A stretch of DNA of 64,000 nucleotides from Bacteroides thetaiotaomicron VPI-5482 (GTDB taxonomy: Bacteria > Bacteroidota > Bacteroidia > Bacteroidales > Bacteroidaceae). The position numbers were made by a program, and so were the translations under genes. The DNA lies in assembly GCF_000011065.1 (NCBI RefSeq), contig NC_004663.1, positions 5,642,001 through 5,706,000 on the forward strand, given 5' to 3'. Shown here one piece after another: positions 7,241 through 15,628 of this stretch. Within the stretch, counting starts at the first letter, position 1; every line of letters starts with the position of its first letter. Under the pieces are notes generated by a model that saw nothing but the letters and a program-made list of their open reading frames with translations, searched no databases and was not told the DNA's origin.

Positions 7241-8534
7241 ATCATCCGGAAGAAGCGAAGAACTGGATGAGATTATTGACCGGATGCCCATGGCTTTCGG
7301 AAAATGGGTGGCACTGGCGGTCATTGTATTTGCAGCATTATTTCTATTGTTCGGATGGATTATCAAATACCCGGATATGGTGACCGGGCAAATTAAAATT
7401 AATGCGCAGAACCCGACCGTAAGGCTTGTTGCCAACAGTACGGGGAATTTGCTGCTTCTTTCGCACAAAGCACAGGAGGAGGTGAAGAAGGGGGAATATA
7501 TAGCGGTCGTGCAAAATCCTGCTTCTACAGAGGATGTGCGGAAGATTGCGGATTTAATAAATCGAATAGATTTCGATGGCACCCATTTGCTTGCTCTTAA
7601 AGATACATTTCCCGACAAGGTATATTTAGGAGAAATCAACCCTCAATACTATGCCTTTCTTGCAGCTCTGAAAGCTCAATGTGACTATCTGCAGCAGAAT
7701 GTCTACGAAAAGCAAAGAGAGAATATCACGACGAGCATTGAATGGAAAAAGAAGATTGTCCGAGAAGCGGAGGACTCGCAGAAAGCTGCAAAAGATAGAA
7801 TGGATGTTGCCCGGAAATGGCTTAAACGTTATGTCTCTCTTGATCAGCAGGAAATAGCGACTTATGAATATGAGACCGATCAGATTAAAAATAATTACCT
7901 GACAACAGTACAGGAGGTACAAAACATAAATAGGGAGATTGCCTCGACCCGCATGCAAATCACAGAAGCATACCATCGGCTGGAGCAACTGGAAGTGGAA
8001 CAACTGGAGAAAGAACGGGAACTGAAAGTGGAACTTTTGTCCACTCATCAGAACTTGATAGCAAATATGGCCGCATGGGAACAGAAATATGTTTTCAAAG
8101 CTCCTTTTGATGGAAAAGTAGAGTTCCTGAAATTTATTTCAGATGGTCAATTTGTGCAGGCAGGAGAAGCGGTATTTGGAGTGATACCCAAGGAAAACCA
8201 TATATATGGTCAGGTGCTGCTTCCGGCCAATGGAGCCGGAAAGGTAAAAGAAAACAGTAAAGTCGTTATTAAGTTAGAGAACTATCCCTACATGGAGTAT
8301 GGATATATAGAGGGATATGTATCTTCTATTTCTTTGGTCACCCAAACGCAGAAAACAGGAGAAAAGACCATTGAAACATATTTGATTAACGTTGAATTGC
8401 CCAACGGATTAACAACTAATTATGAAGAGACTCTCGACTTTAAATATGAGTTGGGAGGAACTGCCGATATTATTGTAAAAGACAGACGATTGATAGAACG
8501 CCTGTTTGATAATTTAAGGTATCGGACTAAATAA
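7194..8534 (+). CDS. HlyD-family periplasmic adaptor of the ABC exporter
   Basis: This 446-aa membrane-fusion protein has a cytoplasmic N-terminus, one membrane helix (residues ~38-60, VALAVIVFAALFLLFGWII), a lipoyl/barrel half (ending near 110), a long alpha-helical hairpin of coiled-coil type (~150-290), and the returning lipoyl and beta-barrel segments (YVFKAPFDGKVEF onward). It would bridge the PCAT to an outer-membrane channel. The coding region starts inside the end of the transporter gene in another frame, which implies co-transcription and coupled translation. Confidence 0.93.
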   Translation: MNRKQTPSPQKKAQTKSSGRSEELDEIIDRMPMAFGKWVALAVIVFAALFLLFGWIIKYPDMVTGQIKINAQNPTVRLVANSTGNLLLLSHKAQEEVKKGEYIAVVQNPASTEDVRKIADLINRIDFDGTHLLALKDTFPDKVYLGEINPQYYAFLAALKAQCDYLQQNVYEKQRENITTSIEWKKKIVREAEDSQKAAKDRMDVARKWLKRYVSLDQQEIATYEYETDQIKNNYLTTVQEVQNINREIASTRMQITEAYHRLEQLEVEQLEKERELKVELLSTHQNLIANMAAWEQKYVFKAPFDGKVEFLKFISDGQFVQAGEAVFGVIPKENHIYGQVLLPANGAGKVKENSKVVIKLENYPYMEYGYIEGYVSSISLVTQTQKTGEKTIETYLINVELPNGLTTNYEETLDFKYELGGTADIIVKDRRLIERLFDNLRYRTK

Positions 8535-8572
8535 AGCTCATACTCAAATTTACGCTCCATAGGAATTCAACA

Positions 8573-8684
8573 CGACTTTTGCCCTCATGCTCTAACAGTC
8601 CGTCTGTATCCCTTTATTCATCGTGGTTTCGGGCGTGGTAGCAAGTGTGGTGGCAAGTATGAGAGCAAACGGTTGCTCTCACTC
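8573..8684 (+). repeat. Left arm of a diverged ~110-bp inverted repeat flanking IS + virE
   Basis: It aligns with the reverse complement of 12939-13050 through shared blocks: ACTTTTGCCCTCA-GCTCT, ATTCATCG-(T/A)GTT, TGGT(A/G)GCA and TGAGAGCAA..GTTGC.CTCAC. Its last part (8661-8680) is itself a hairpin, GAGAGCAA-ACGG-TTGCTCTC, which may end the transporter transcript. Confidence 0.6.
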
Positions 8685-8918
8685 AGTTTCGTCGCATTAT
8701 ATGTTGTTTTTTGCTGCTATTATTTGATTTACAGAGTATTAATGTCTGAAGTGTCAACTATTAACGATTGGCATTTCAGCCATTAATAACTGAGAAATCA
8801 GGTGTTAATAGCTGATAACTCACGCATTATTGACCGATATATGATTGAATGCTTCCTGAAAGATCAGGTTGATTGAAACATTTCATGCGGTCAAATCAAT
8901 CCAATCATATAAGTCAAG

Positions 8919-9016
8919 CGCCAGTTTCCTGCTTGGGAAACTGGCGTTCCCTTATAAGGGAACGCCAGTTCCAAGGCAGGAAACGAGCGTTTCCGATATA
9001 GGGAACGCTCGTTTCC
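8919..9016. repeat. Cluster of three strong palindromes with a shared arm
   Basis: Hairpin A pairs CGCCAGTTTCC (8919-8929) with GGAAACTGGCG (8936-8946). Palindrome B (8940-8969) has perfect 15-base arms around TTATAA and reuses the right arm of A. Hairpin C (8979-9016) pairs GGAAACGAGCGTTTCC with GGGAACGCTCGTTTCC. A and B are mutually exclusive folds. The function is unknown: it may be a REP/MITE-like repeat, a recombination target or an RNA-protecting structure. Confidence 0.75.
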
Positions 9017-9291
9017 AAAATAAGACTGATGTGTACTGGTTTTAGTTGACAACTTCGTTTGTTATAACTGAATTAGTTTACTCAATATACTTTAATATCT
9101 AAATAGGTTTACTTTTGTTATTCTTATTCCTATGTTAGTTGTCTTTTGTTGGTGCTTGCAAATTTATGCATCTTCCTTTATTTACGCAAGCCTTCTTCAG
9201 GAAAATGTAATGTTGCCAACAACCAAAAACTCTTCGGTCGGGGATCGCCCTAGCGGCAAGGGGCGGGACCACCCGTCCCGACGAGCGGGTA

Positions 9292-10176
9292 TTATGCTGT
9301 TAATCCTCCCGTTTCGCTGACCACTTCCATAGGTGTCCTCATGTTTATCCCTTGATGAGGCCGCACATGATTATATACATATACAGCATCTTCAATGCGC
9401 TTGCTTACTTGCTCGAAGCTCTCATCATCACAGTCGAATAGCCAACCGTTTTTAATGGTGTTGTTCATTCTTTCAGCCAATGCATTATGTAAAGGATCAC
9501 CACACTGCGTCATACTGATGTTGATTTGATGCTCTTTAAGCCTCTCTACATATTTATTTGAGCAATATTGGACACCCCGGTCGGAATGATGAATAAGAGT
9601 GCTCATGTCTATGTGATACTTCTCATAGAATGATATTGCCATCTCCAAAGCTTTCAAGGGCCCCTCCGTCTCAAGAGTTTTGTAAAGCGCATATCCCACG
9701 ATGGCACGACTTGACGCATCGGTAAGCAACGAGAGGTAAGCCCAGCCCTGACCGGTGTTTACGTAGGTTATATCCGCCACTACCATAGCGCCCAATCTTG
9801 TAGCGACAAATTTGGGTGCAACATTCAACAGATCGGGGTAGATATAGTAATTATGGTTCGAATTCGTTGTTTTAGGACGCTTGCGACTTGTACGTTGACA
9901 CAAACCATTGGAGCGAAAAATGTCATAACAACGATCACGACCGATAACCATCTTTGGTCCAAACTTACTCACGCAGCAGGCGTATAACTCGCGCATACCA
10001 GCTTTGGGCATGAGTTCCAACAGTTCTTTGCAGTACAACACGATGCTTGTGGTAAGGATATCAACCTCCAAATGTCGGTTCACATGCTTGTAATAACCTT
10101 GTCGGGTTATGCCGAAGTAATCACAGAGGAACTTTATACAACCACGTTTGCGTCGGGATGAGTACCTCTGTGACAA
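9292..10176 (-). CDS. IS3-family transposase OrfB (DDE integrase core)
   Basis: The catalytic subunit of the transposase. It has an N-terminal HTH_21-like segment, then the rve integrase core with the DDE residues visible in VVADITYV, HHSDRGVQY and ALAERMNNTIKNGW. The C-terminal YNHVRPHQGI is typical of the family. The frame opens with a TTG at 10176 just after the end of orfA and has no good ATG. Expression as an OrfAB fusion of about 434 aa through a -1 frameshift at 10206-10200 is more likely than independent initiation. Confidence 0.92.
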   Translation of the reverse strand: MSQRYSSRRKRGCIKFLCDYFGITRQGYYKHVNRHLEVDILTTSIVLYCKELLELMPKAGMRELYACCVSKFGPKMVIGRDRCYDIFRSNGLCQRTSRKRPKTTNSNHNYYIYPDLLNVAPKFVATRLGAMVVADITYVNTGQGWAYLSLLTDASSRAIVGYALYKTLETEGPLKALEMAISFYEKYHIDMSTLIHHSDRGVQYCSNKYVERLKEHQINISMTQCGDPLHNALAERMNNTIKNGWLFDCDDESFEQVSKRIEDAVYVYNHVRPHQGINMRTPMEVVSETGGLTA

Positions 10177-10184
10177 GGTGTCGA

Positions 10185-10595
10185 TTACTTGGCATCGGAG
10201 TTTTTTCGTACCTTGATATGATACGTGGATTCAGCAAGATTGATGAGTTCTTCGCACGCCTCGTGACGTAAACTCTCATCAGCAAGAGCCCGATGAAGTT
10301 TACGGTTCTCAGCACGCAATAGCGATAGTTCTTTCTGGAGCTCAGAAATACTAGAATCAATAGCATCGCTATTTACTGGTTTAGAGGATCTACCCATATC
10401 TTTGTCTTCTATTTGATACTTGTTAAGCCAATAAGTAAGAAGCTTGGCACAAAAGCCGTGACGCTTACAAAACTCAGATTTGCTCTCGGGACTTGATAAA
10501 TACTCACGAATATAAGACATTCGTTCATCATCACTGTAATAGTTGTACTTCTTTTTCGAATATTTCATCTTTATTTTCGATTTTTGAAGTGTCAA
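10185..10595 (-). CDS. IS3-family transposase OrfA (helix-turn-helix)
   Basis: This 136-aa protein has an N-terminal HTH (residues ~20-62, DERMSYIREYLSSPESKSEF onward) that binds the IS ends, and a coiled-coil/leucine-zipper segment (SISELQKELSLLRAENRKLH). It ends 9 bases before the orfB frame becomes usable, in the 0 frame relative to the slippery site. The ATG at 10568 (MKYSKKK) is a possible alternative start. Intact. Confidence 0.88.
   Translation of the reverse strand: MTLQKSKIKMKYSKKKYNYYSDDERMSYIREYLSSPESKSEFCKRHGFCAKLLTYWLNKYQIEDKDMGRSSKPVNSDAIDSSISELQKELSLLRAENRKLHRALADESLRHEACEELINLAESTYHIKVRKNSDAK
10200..10206 (-). promoter_or_regulatory. Programmed -1 frameshift heptamer of the IS
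   Basis: On the coding strand the 0-frame reads CGA AAA AAC TCC, giving A_AAA_AAC, a canonical X_XXY_YYZ slippery heptamer. Slipping back one base leads directly into the orfB frame (AAA CTC CGA TGC…), 21 bases before the orfA stop. Confidence 0.75.
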
Positions 10596-10755
10596 CTTAT
10601 TCAGTACACTACAGAAATTAAAGGAAACTGTAAGCCATTCAGATACAATGATATAGGGAAATCATGGTAAGAAATGAACCATCTACGTGTGATTGATGTC
10701 GTATTTTATTATAAGGTTAATGCGAGCAAAAAGTCTGTTTTTATTAGAGGAAAAG

Positions 10756-10787
10756 TTTGTATGCCGTAATATAATATCGTACCTTTA
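10756..10787 (+). promoter_or_regulatory. Promoter of the virE-like gene
   Basis: TTTG at 10756-10759, 20 bases, then TACCTTTA at 10780-10787 fit the Bacteroides -33/-7 pattern (7 of 8 in the -7 element), 49 bases before the ATG and just outside the IS. Confidence 0.6.
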
Positions 10788-10835
10788 CAGGAATTAAGCG
10801 ATAAACAATATTGGTAGATAAACAGACAAAAAAGA

Positions 10836-12929
10836 ATGAAAATAACTTTAATCAGACAAGACAGCGGGAGTGGAAAAGAAGCTCTAAGCATATGCGAAGC
10901 AGGTACATTATTCAACAAAATGAAAACGGAGACAAAATCGGGACACATTACGGCTTTGCGAAACCTGATACCGATGCTGGAAGGTACGTACAGCCAGTAC
11001 GAACATATAGACAAACTGCCATATATCTATTCTGCCGTAGAATGTACCCGCACTAAAGAAGGCGAACGAAAAATGAAACAATATAACGGACTGGTGCAGT
11101 TGGAAGTGAACCGGCTGGCAGGCCCGTCCGAAATGGAATATGTGAAACGGCAGGCGGCACTCTTGCCTCAGACTTTCGCCGCATTCTGTGGTTCCAGTGG
11201 CCGTAGCGTGAAGATATGGGTGCGTTTTGCCCTGCCGGATGACAGAGGACTGCCCGAAAAAGAAGCGGAAGCGGAATTATTTCATGCTCATGCCTACTGG
11301 CTGGCGGTAAAGTGCTACCAGCCGATGCTTCCTTATGATATTAATCTGCAAGCACCGGTGCTGACACAGAAGTGTCGCATGACACTGGACGAATCTCCAT
11401 ATTACAATCCCGATGCAGTGCCGTTCTGTCTGGAACAACCGCTCGCTATGCCCGGTGAAGAAACTTTCCGGCAGCGCAAGCAGGGTGAAAAGAATCTGTT
11501 GTTGCGATTGAAACCGGGATATGAGTCTGCAAAAACTTTCACGAAGATTTATGAAGCGGCGTTGAACAGGGCATTTCAGGAAATGGAAGACTGGAAGCGT
11601 GGAGATGATTTGCAACCTTTGCTTGTACACCTTGCCGAGCATTGTTTCAAAGCGGGTATCCCCGAAGAAGAAGCGGTCCGGCAGACACTCATTCATTACT
11701 ATCGGGAAGAGGATGAGCGAATCATACGCTCGACGATTCATAATCTTTATCAGGAATGTAAGGGTTTTGGCAAGAAAAACAGTATCGGAAGGGAGCAGGA
11801 GACGGCTTTTCTGCTGGAAGAATTTATGAACCGTCGTTATGAATTTCGTTATAACACCGTGTTAGATGATCTGGAATACCGCCAGCGTGATTCCATCCAC
11901 TTTTACTTTAAGCCCGTGGACAAACGTGTGCGCAACAGTATCTCTATCTGTGCCTTGAAAGAAGGCATCAATGCCTGGGATCGTGATGTAGACCGTTTTC
12001 TGAATTCGGAATATGTTCCTTTGCACAATCCTGTAGAAGAATATCTTTATGATGTCGGCCGTTGGGACGGGAAAGACCGTATCCGTGCATTGGCAGGATT
12101 GGTTCCTTGTACGAATCCGTACTGGCAGGAGTTGTTTTATCGTTGGTTTCTGAGCATGGTGGCGCATTGGAGAGGGGTGGATCGGCAGCATGGAAACAGT
12201 ACGTCACCTTTGCTTGTCGGTCCGCAAGGGTATCGTAAGTCAACGTTTTGCCGGATTATTCTGCCGCCTGAGTTGCGTTTCGGCTATACGGACAGTATCG
12301 ATTTCAAGAGTAAGCAGGAAGCGGAGCGTTATTTAGGACGTTTTTTTCTGATCAACATTGATGAGTTTGATCAGATCAATGTCAGCCAGCAGGGGTTTCT
12401 GAAGCATTTGTTGCAAAAGCCTGTTGCTAACTTGCGCAAGCCTCATGGCAATACTATTCGTGAAATGCGTCGTTATGCTTCCTTTATCGGCACCAGCAAT
12501 CAGAAAGATTTGCTTGCCGATCCCAGTGGCAGCCGTCGTTTTATCTGTATTGAGGTGATAGCTCCTATCAAAACCAATGCTACCATCAATTACAAACAGC
12601 TTTATGCTCAGGCGATGGAAGCCATTTATAAGGGTGAGCGTTACTGGCTGGATGATGAGGATGAAAAGATTTTGAAGCAGACGAACCGTGAATTTGAGCA
12701 GGCGAGCCCGTTGGAACAGTTGTTCCATTGTTATCTCCGTCCGGCGGAAGAAGAGGAGGGAGGCGAATGGATGACGTCCATGCAGATTCTGAATTATTTG
12801 CAGACGAAGACACGGGACAGGTTGGCTATCAATAAGGTAGCTGTGTTCGGCCGTGCGCTTCAGAAGCTGAATATTCCCTGCCGGAAGTCCGGTAAGGGGA
12901 CACTTTATCATTTGCTGAAAATAGAATAA
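10836..12929 (+). CDS. VirE-family ATPase with BT4734-like N-terminal domain
   Basis: A 697-aa protein of the type common near mobile and capsular loci in Bacteroides. Residues 1-~210 match the BT4734-like/primase-associated N-terminal region (MKITLIRQDSGSGKEAL…, SGRSVKIWVRF). The C-terminal VirE (PF05272-type) P-loop domain shows Walker A GPQGYRKST at 462-470, Walker B INIDEFD at 506-512 and the sensor region SFIGTSNQKDLL. This resembles a superfamily-3-like helicase module, possibly acting in replication of mobile DNA. The usual neighbours (HU-like protein, amidase) are absent, so it is an orphan copy. A hairpin follows its stop, and a 110-bp inverted repeat encloses it together with the IS. 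Confidence 0.88.
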   Translation: MKITLIRQDSGSGKEALSICEAGTLFNKMKTETKSGHITALRNLIPMLEGTYSQYEHIDKLPYIYSAVECTRTKEGERKMKQYNGLVQLEVNRLAGPSEMEYVKRQAALLPQTFAAFCGSSGRSVKIWVRFALPDDRGLPEKEAEAELFHAHAYWLAVKCYQPMLPYDINLQAPVLTQKCRMTLDESPYYNPDAVPFCLEQPLAMPGEETFRQRKQGEKNLLLRLKPGYESAKTFTKIYEAALNRAFQEMEDWKRGDDLQPLLVHLAEHCFKAGIPEEEAVRQTLIHYYREEDERIIRSTIHNLYQECKGFGKKNSIGREQETAFLLEEFMNRRYEFRYNTVLDDLEYRQRDSIHFYFKPVDKRVRNSISICALKEGINAWDRDVDRFLNSEYVPLHNPVEEYLYDVGRWDGKDRIRALAGLVPCTNPYWQELFYRWFLSMVAHWRGVDRQHGNSTSPLLVGPQGYRKSTFCRIILPPELRFGYTDSIDFKSKQEAERYLGRFFLINIDEFDQINVSQQGFLKHLLQKPVANLRKPHGNTIREMRRYASFIGTSNQKDLLADPSGSRRFICIEVIAPIKTNATINYKQLYAQAMEAIYKGERYWLDDEDEKILKQTNREFEQASPLEQLFHCYLRPAEEEEGGEWMTSMQILNYLQTKTRDRLAINKVAVFGRALQKLNIPCRKSGKGTLYHLLKIE

Positions 12930-12938
12930 TTGGTAGTA

Positions 12939-13050
12939 ACGTGAGGGCAAACGGTTGCTCTCACGCTGCTACCATTGGATCTCTAATCGCTGTAACTCCG
13001 ATGAATAGGGGGATTGAGGCGAAAATGAGAGCGTGAGGGCAAAAGTGCTG
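12939..13050 (-). repeat. Right arm of the diverged inverted repeat; includes the hairpin after virE
   Basis: Counterpart of 8573-8684 in opposite orientation. Positions 12941-12964 form a hairpin (GTGAGGGCAA-ACGG-TTGCTCTCAC) 11 bases after the virE-like stop, without a T-run. The arm ends right at the stop of the convergent AAA-ATPase gene. Confidence 0.6.
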
Positions 13051-14796
13051 TCATTTTATATGTGGTTGAATTACTTCTTCCATTCGTTGGAGTTCCCAGC
13101 CACGGAATTGCATCACAATGCAATGTAACTTTGTATTCTGTATCAATTGGCGAACTTTCGGTGCGGCTGCATATCCCTTTATCTGCTCAACGGCTTCTTC
13201 CCATTGGATTTCGGCTTTCGCATCGGAATCTTTTTCTGAAAGGTATTTTAGCTCTATGATGTAGCTATGATTCACTTCATAATGCAGTAGGTCCGGCATA
13301 AGGAACAGGTCACAGTAACCGTGATTCAGTTCCACTTCCGGGGCAGTCAGGTAATAAGCATTTACGCTCAGGTAGGCAGTAAAGAATCCTTGAATATTCC
13401 GTTCGCCTTCAATCGCACTACGTACTGAGGAGTTTTCCTTGTAGGCATGAGCGATGAACTCTAAAGATTTTTGCCAGTGACCGTCGAATGCCATGTCATC
13501 AAATAAATCTCTTAAGCCATTCAAGTCAATATGCCGTTTCTCTTGATATTCCTCTAACAGAAAATCGTAATACTGCTTGCGTACATTATTGTTGGGAATA
13601 CCCAGTATCAGGCGGACTCCTCGTGTACCGGTAATGGTCAGCATGCCATAATAAAAGAGCAGGCTGGGAAAGATTTCCGGATTGGCTATTTCGCTGGCGG
13701 GGAAGGTTGTCACTAAGTTGGTGATGACTTCTCCTTCTTCGGTGATTTTGCGCAACACACCTTTACGATTTCCGTCGAGCTTGTCCAATCGGATCAGTTT
13801 TTTCATTTTATTGTAATCCGTGCGGGTATTAGGGTCAATCATTTGTTCGGGAGATTTCCCCAACGTTATGTAATGACGCAGATAATAAAGTACCATGTCG
13901 CAGTTGAACATCTTCGGATCACGTTCCAGACTTTCTTTGGCAAAGCAATAATTGTCATACCACGGTTTTATTTCCCGAATCAGTGCATCTATGTCTGTAT
14001 CTGCCGGCAGTTGTCCGGCGTCTTTATAGTACTGAAACATGGTCCGCACATCTGTCTCACTGAATCCCAGCATCATATTGAATTGGAAATCGGTGCTGAT
14101 GTTCCAGCCGATATTGAATCCGCTGGTGAGATCATCCAATGTAACGGGGCTGACACCTGTCATGAAGATGCGTTCGAACATTCCTTTAAACTTTTTGAAA
14201 ATCTCCCGGTAGAATCCGCTGGCGTGAGTCAGGGCATGATAGATTTCATTACCTTGTTCGTTCAGAACCACGTTGGTGAAGTTGTCATATTCGTCAATAA
14301 TCAGATAGAGATGGGAACCATTGTTGCGGGCTTTTCGATCCAGAAAATTCAGCTTATTGGTGGAACCTTCCAGTTGCTTCATTTCTAATGCAAATCCCGG
14401 ATAATAGTATGGTTCATAAATGGATGCGAAGTCATCCAATCCACCGCAGCAATAATCGTCAAAGTTCTGTGCCAATGTACCGTCGATTCCGCCTATGCGT
14501 GAGAAATCAAGAAAAAGTATCTGAAAAGTTCCCTGTAGGGGAGTTGGCTGACTGCCTATCCACAAATTACCAAAGCGTTTCTGAAACTTTTCTTTTTGCG
14601 AAATATCATAATAGGTGCGAAGCATGCTCAGGAAGATACTTTTGCCGAAACGCCGGGGGCGGATAAAGAATAGACTGTTGGGCTGCTGTTCCAGCAGAGG
14701 CAGATACATGGTCTTATCTACATAATATTGATTCTGCTCTACCACTTCCACGAAATTGGAAACTCCATATGGGATTCTTTTCACATCTTCTATCAT
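13051..14796 (-). CDS. AAA-ATPase-like / PD-(D/E)XK nuclease-superfamily protein
   Basis: A 581-aa member of the family with an N-terminal AAA-ATPase-like domain (PF09820 type) and a C-terminal PD-(D/E)XK-like domain (PF08011 type), present in many copies in Bacteroides genomes. The start GVSNFVEVVEQNQYYVDKT is diagnostic, and the P-loop is FIRPRRFGKS near residues 44-53. Near the end, Asp496 (NHGYCDLF) and Glu515-x-Lys517 (YIIELKYL) supply the nuclease signature. No biochemical function is established. Proposed roles include genome maintenance and defence. It is alone, with its own promoter, and convergent with the virE-like gene. Confidence 0.9.
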   Translation of the reverse strand: MIEDVKRIPYGVSNFVEVVEQNQYYVDKTMYLPLLEQQPNSLFFIRPRRFGKSIFLSMLRTYYDISQKEKFQKRFGNLWIGSQPTPLQGTFQILFLDFSRIGGIDGTLAQNFDDYCCGGLDDFASIYEPYYYPGFALEMKQLEGSTNKLNFLDRKARNNGSHLYLIIDEYDNFTNVVLNEQGNEIYHALTHASGFYREIFKKFKGMFERIFMTGVSPVTLDDLTSGFNIGWNISTDFQFNMMLGFSETDVRTMFQYYKDAGQLPADTDIDALIREIKPWYDNYCFAKESLERDPKMFNCDMVLYYLRHYITLGKSPEQMIDPNTRTDYNKMKKLIRLDKLDGNRKGVLRKITEEGEVITNLVTTFPASEIANPEIFPSLLFYYGMLTITGTRGVRLILGIPNNNVRKQYYDFLLEEYQEKRHIDLNGLRDLFDDMAFDGHWQKSLEFIAHAYKENSSVRSAIEGERNIQGFFTAYLSVNAYYLTAPEVELNHGYCDLFLMPDLLHYEVNHSYIIELKYLSEKDSDAKAEIQWEEAVEQIKGYAAAPKVRQLIQNTKLHCIVMQFRGWELQRMEEVIQPHIK

Positions 14797-14834
14797 ATTT
14801 CCTGTTATTTTAGTTCATTGCTCACGGAATAAGA

Positions 14835-14842
14835 CAAAAGTA
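14835..14842 (-). promoter_or_regulatory. Promoter -7 element of the AAA-ATPase/PD-(D/E)XK gene
   Basis: TACTTTTG on the minus strand is an exact TAnnTTTG match, about 39 bases before the ATG at 14796. Confidence 0.6.
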
Positions 14843-14889
14843 ATCTATTCCGGCTGAAAGAACAAAGAAAAGGGGAGGAAAGTTGGAAC

Positions 14890-15609
14890 TTAGTCTTTAT
14901 TCACAGTCGCCTCAACCAGACTATCCATATCAAAATCAATATTATAATCCTTTTCTATTTTAATCCTTCTTATTTGATTGACCAATGAATGCGGTTTCAC
15001 CCTTCGGGTCATCTCTATTTCCAGCAACCTTTCGGGAAAGCGTTTACGGATTTCATCTATATTTCTCATGAAAAGTGAATCTTTATTTTCGTAGAGAGAA
15101 TTGGCAGCTTCTGCCAGAATAAAAGCTCCCAAGCTGTCGGGATATTGTTTTAGTACTGCTTGAAGGAAGACCTTGCTTTTTCCAAAACTTTCGTGAGCTT
15201 CAGCGTGCATATCTTTGGCAGCTTGAAGTAGTCCCAGTTGGAACAGATACTCACCGGTAATTGCGTTTTTCTCCATAGCAAGTGTTTGTATGTATAGGGC
15301 GGAGTCCAGTTCTCCCATTTCAGATAAAAGTTTGGCTTTCATGCCGTAATAGTCGGGATTTAAACTGTCGATTGCCAAAGCTTTGTCCAGAAAGCGGATG
15401 CATTTTCGGGTGGAGTCTACATCGCAAGAAGATTCCATTAATGTCATTGCTTGCCGGTAGAGGCTGTCTGCCTGAAGATTGATACAATGAGGAGTGATGT
15501 CTACTTTAGACTCTTGCTGGGAATGGCAACCTGTAGCTGCAATAATCATTGGCAAGATAGTTAATAAGAGGCTTAATTTCTTGGGTTTCATATTCATAAT
15601 TCTTATCAT
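14890..15609 (-). CDS. TPR-like lipoprotein
   Basis: A 239-aa lipoprotein with a basic N-terminus, hydrophobic stretch and lipobox AATGC (Cys28 counted from the ATG at 15609; ATGs at 15597 and 15591 are alternative starts). Residues ~45-170 read as tandem helical repeats (SLYRQAMTLMESS…, FLDKALAIDSLNPDYYGMKA, LYIQTLAMEKNAITGEYLFQ), consistent with tetratricopeptide repeats and a scaffolding role. It lies downstream of the SusC/D-type operon but is separated from it by a strong hairpin (15629-15693), so it is either expressed by read-through or independently. Substrate and partner are unknown. Confidence 0.75.
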   Translation of the reverse strand: MIRIMNMKPKKLSLLLTILPMIIAATGCHSQQESKVDITPHCINLQADSLYRQAMTLMESSCDVDSTRKCIRFLDKALAIDSLNPDYYGMKAKLLSEMGELDSALYIQTLAMEKNAITGEYLFQLGLLQAAKDMHAEAHESFGKSKVFLQAVLKQYPDSLGAFILAEAANSLYENKDSLFMRNIDEIRKRFPERLLEIEMTRRVKPHSLVNQIRRIKIEKDYNIDFDMDSLVEATVNKD

Positions 15610-15628
15610 CCAATTTTATAAAAAAGTA

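Larger units (their letters stand above)
8535..9030. other. Non-coding accessory stretch before the IS element
   Basis: No convincing gene is present. The stretch holds one arm of a diverged inverted repeat (8573-8684), an AT-rich middle with short recurring TTAAT and CTGA words, and a cluster of palindromes (8919-9016). Confidence 0.6.
9031..10609 (-). mobile_element. IS3-family insertion sequence, about 1.58 kb
   Basis: The ends are imperfect inverted repeats: GTGTACTG-GTTTT-AGTTGACA at 9031-9051 and its counterpart TGTCAACT-TATT-CAGTACAC at 10590-10609. Inside are an orfA/orfB transposase pair and about 240 bases of non-coding DNA behind orfB, with a GC-rich hairpin near 9238-9290. No matching short direct repeat is evident at the borders, so exact ends and target duplication are unsettled. 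The element sits between the palindrome cluster and the promoter of the virE-like gene. Confidence 0.85.

Noticed and set aside
8919..9016. CRISPR array
   Set aside because: The repeated units are palindromes in inverted pairs without regular spacers, and no cas gene is near.
9132..9320. Plus-strand 62-codon frame inside the IS
   Set aside because: It runs through the non-coding IS end and into orfB antisense; no domain, and the hairpin there explains the GC-rich stretch.
10121..10366. 81-codon minus-strand frame overlapping orfA and orfB
   Set aside because: It is in the third frame, not the one reached by the -1 shift, and its product shows no transposase features.
9028..10612. Target-site duplication at the IS borders
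   Set aside because: Flanking bases (…GAT / TAC…) do not repeat; ends may be off by a base or the duplication has been lost, so none is claimed.
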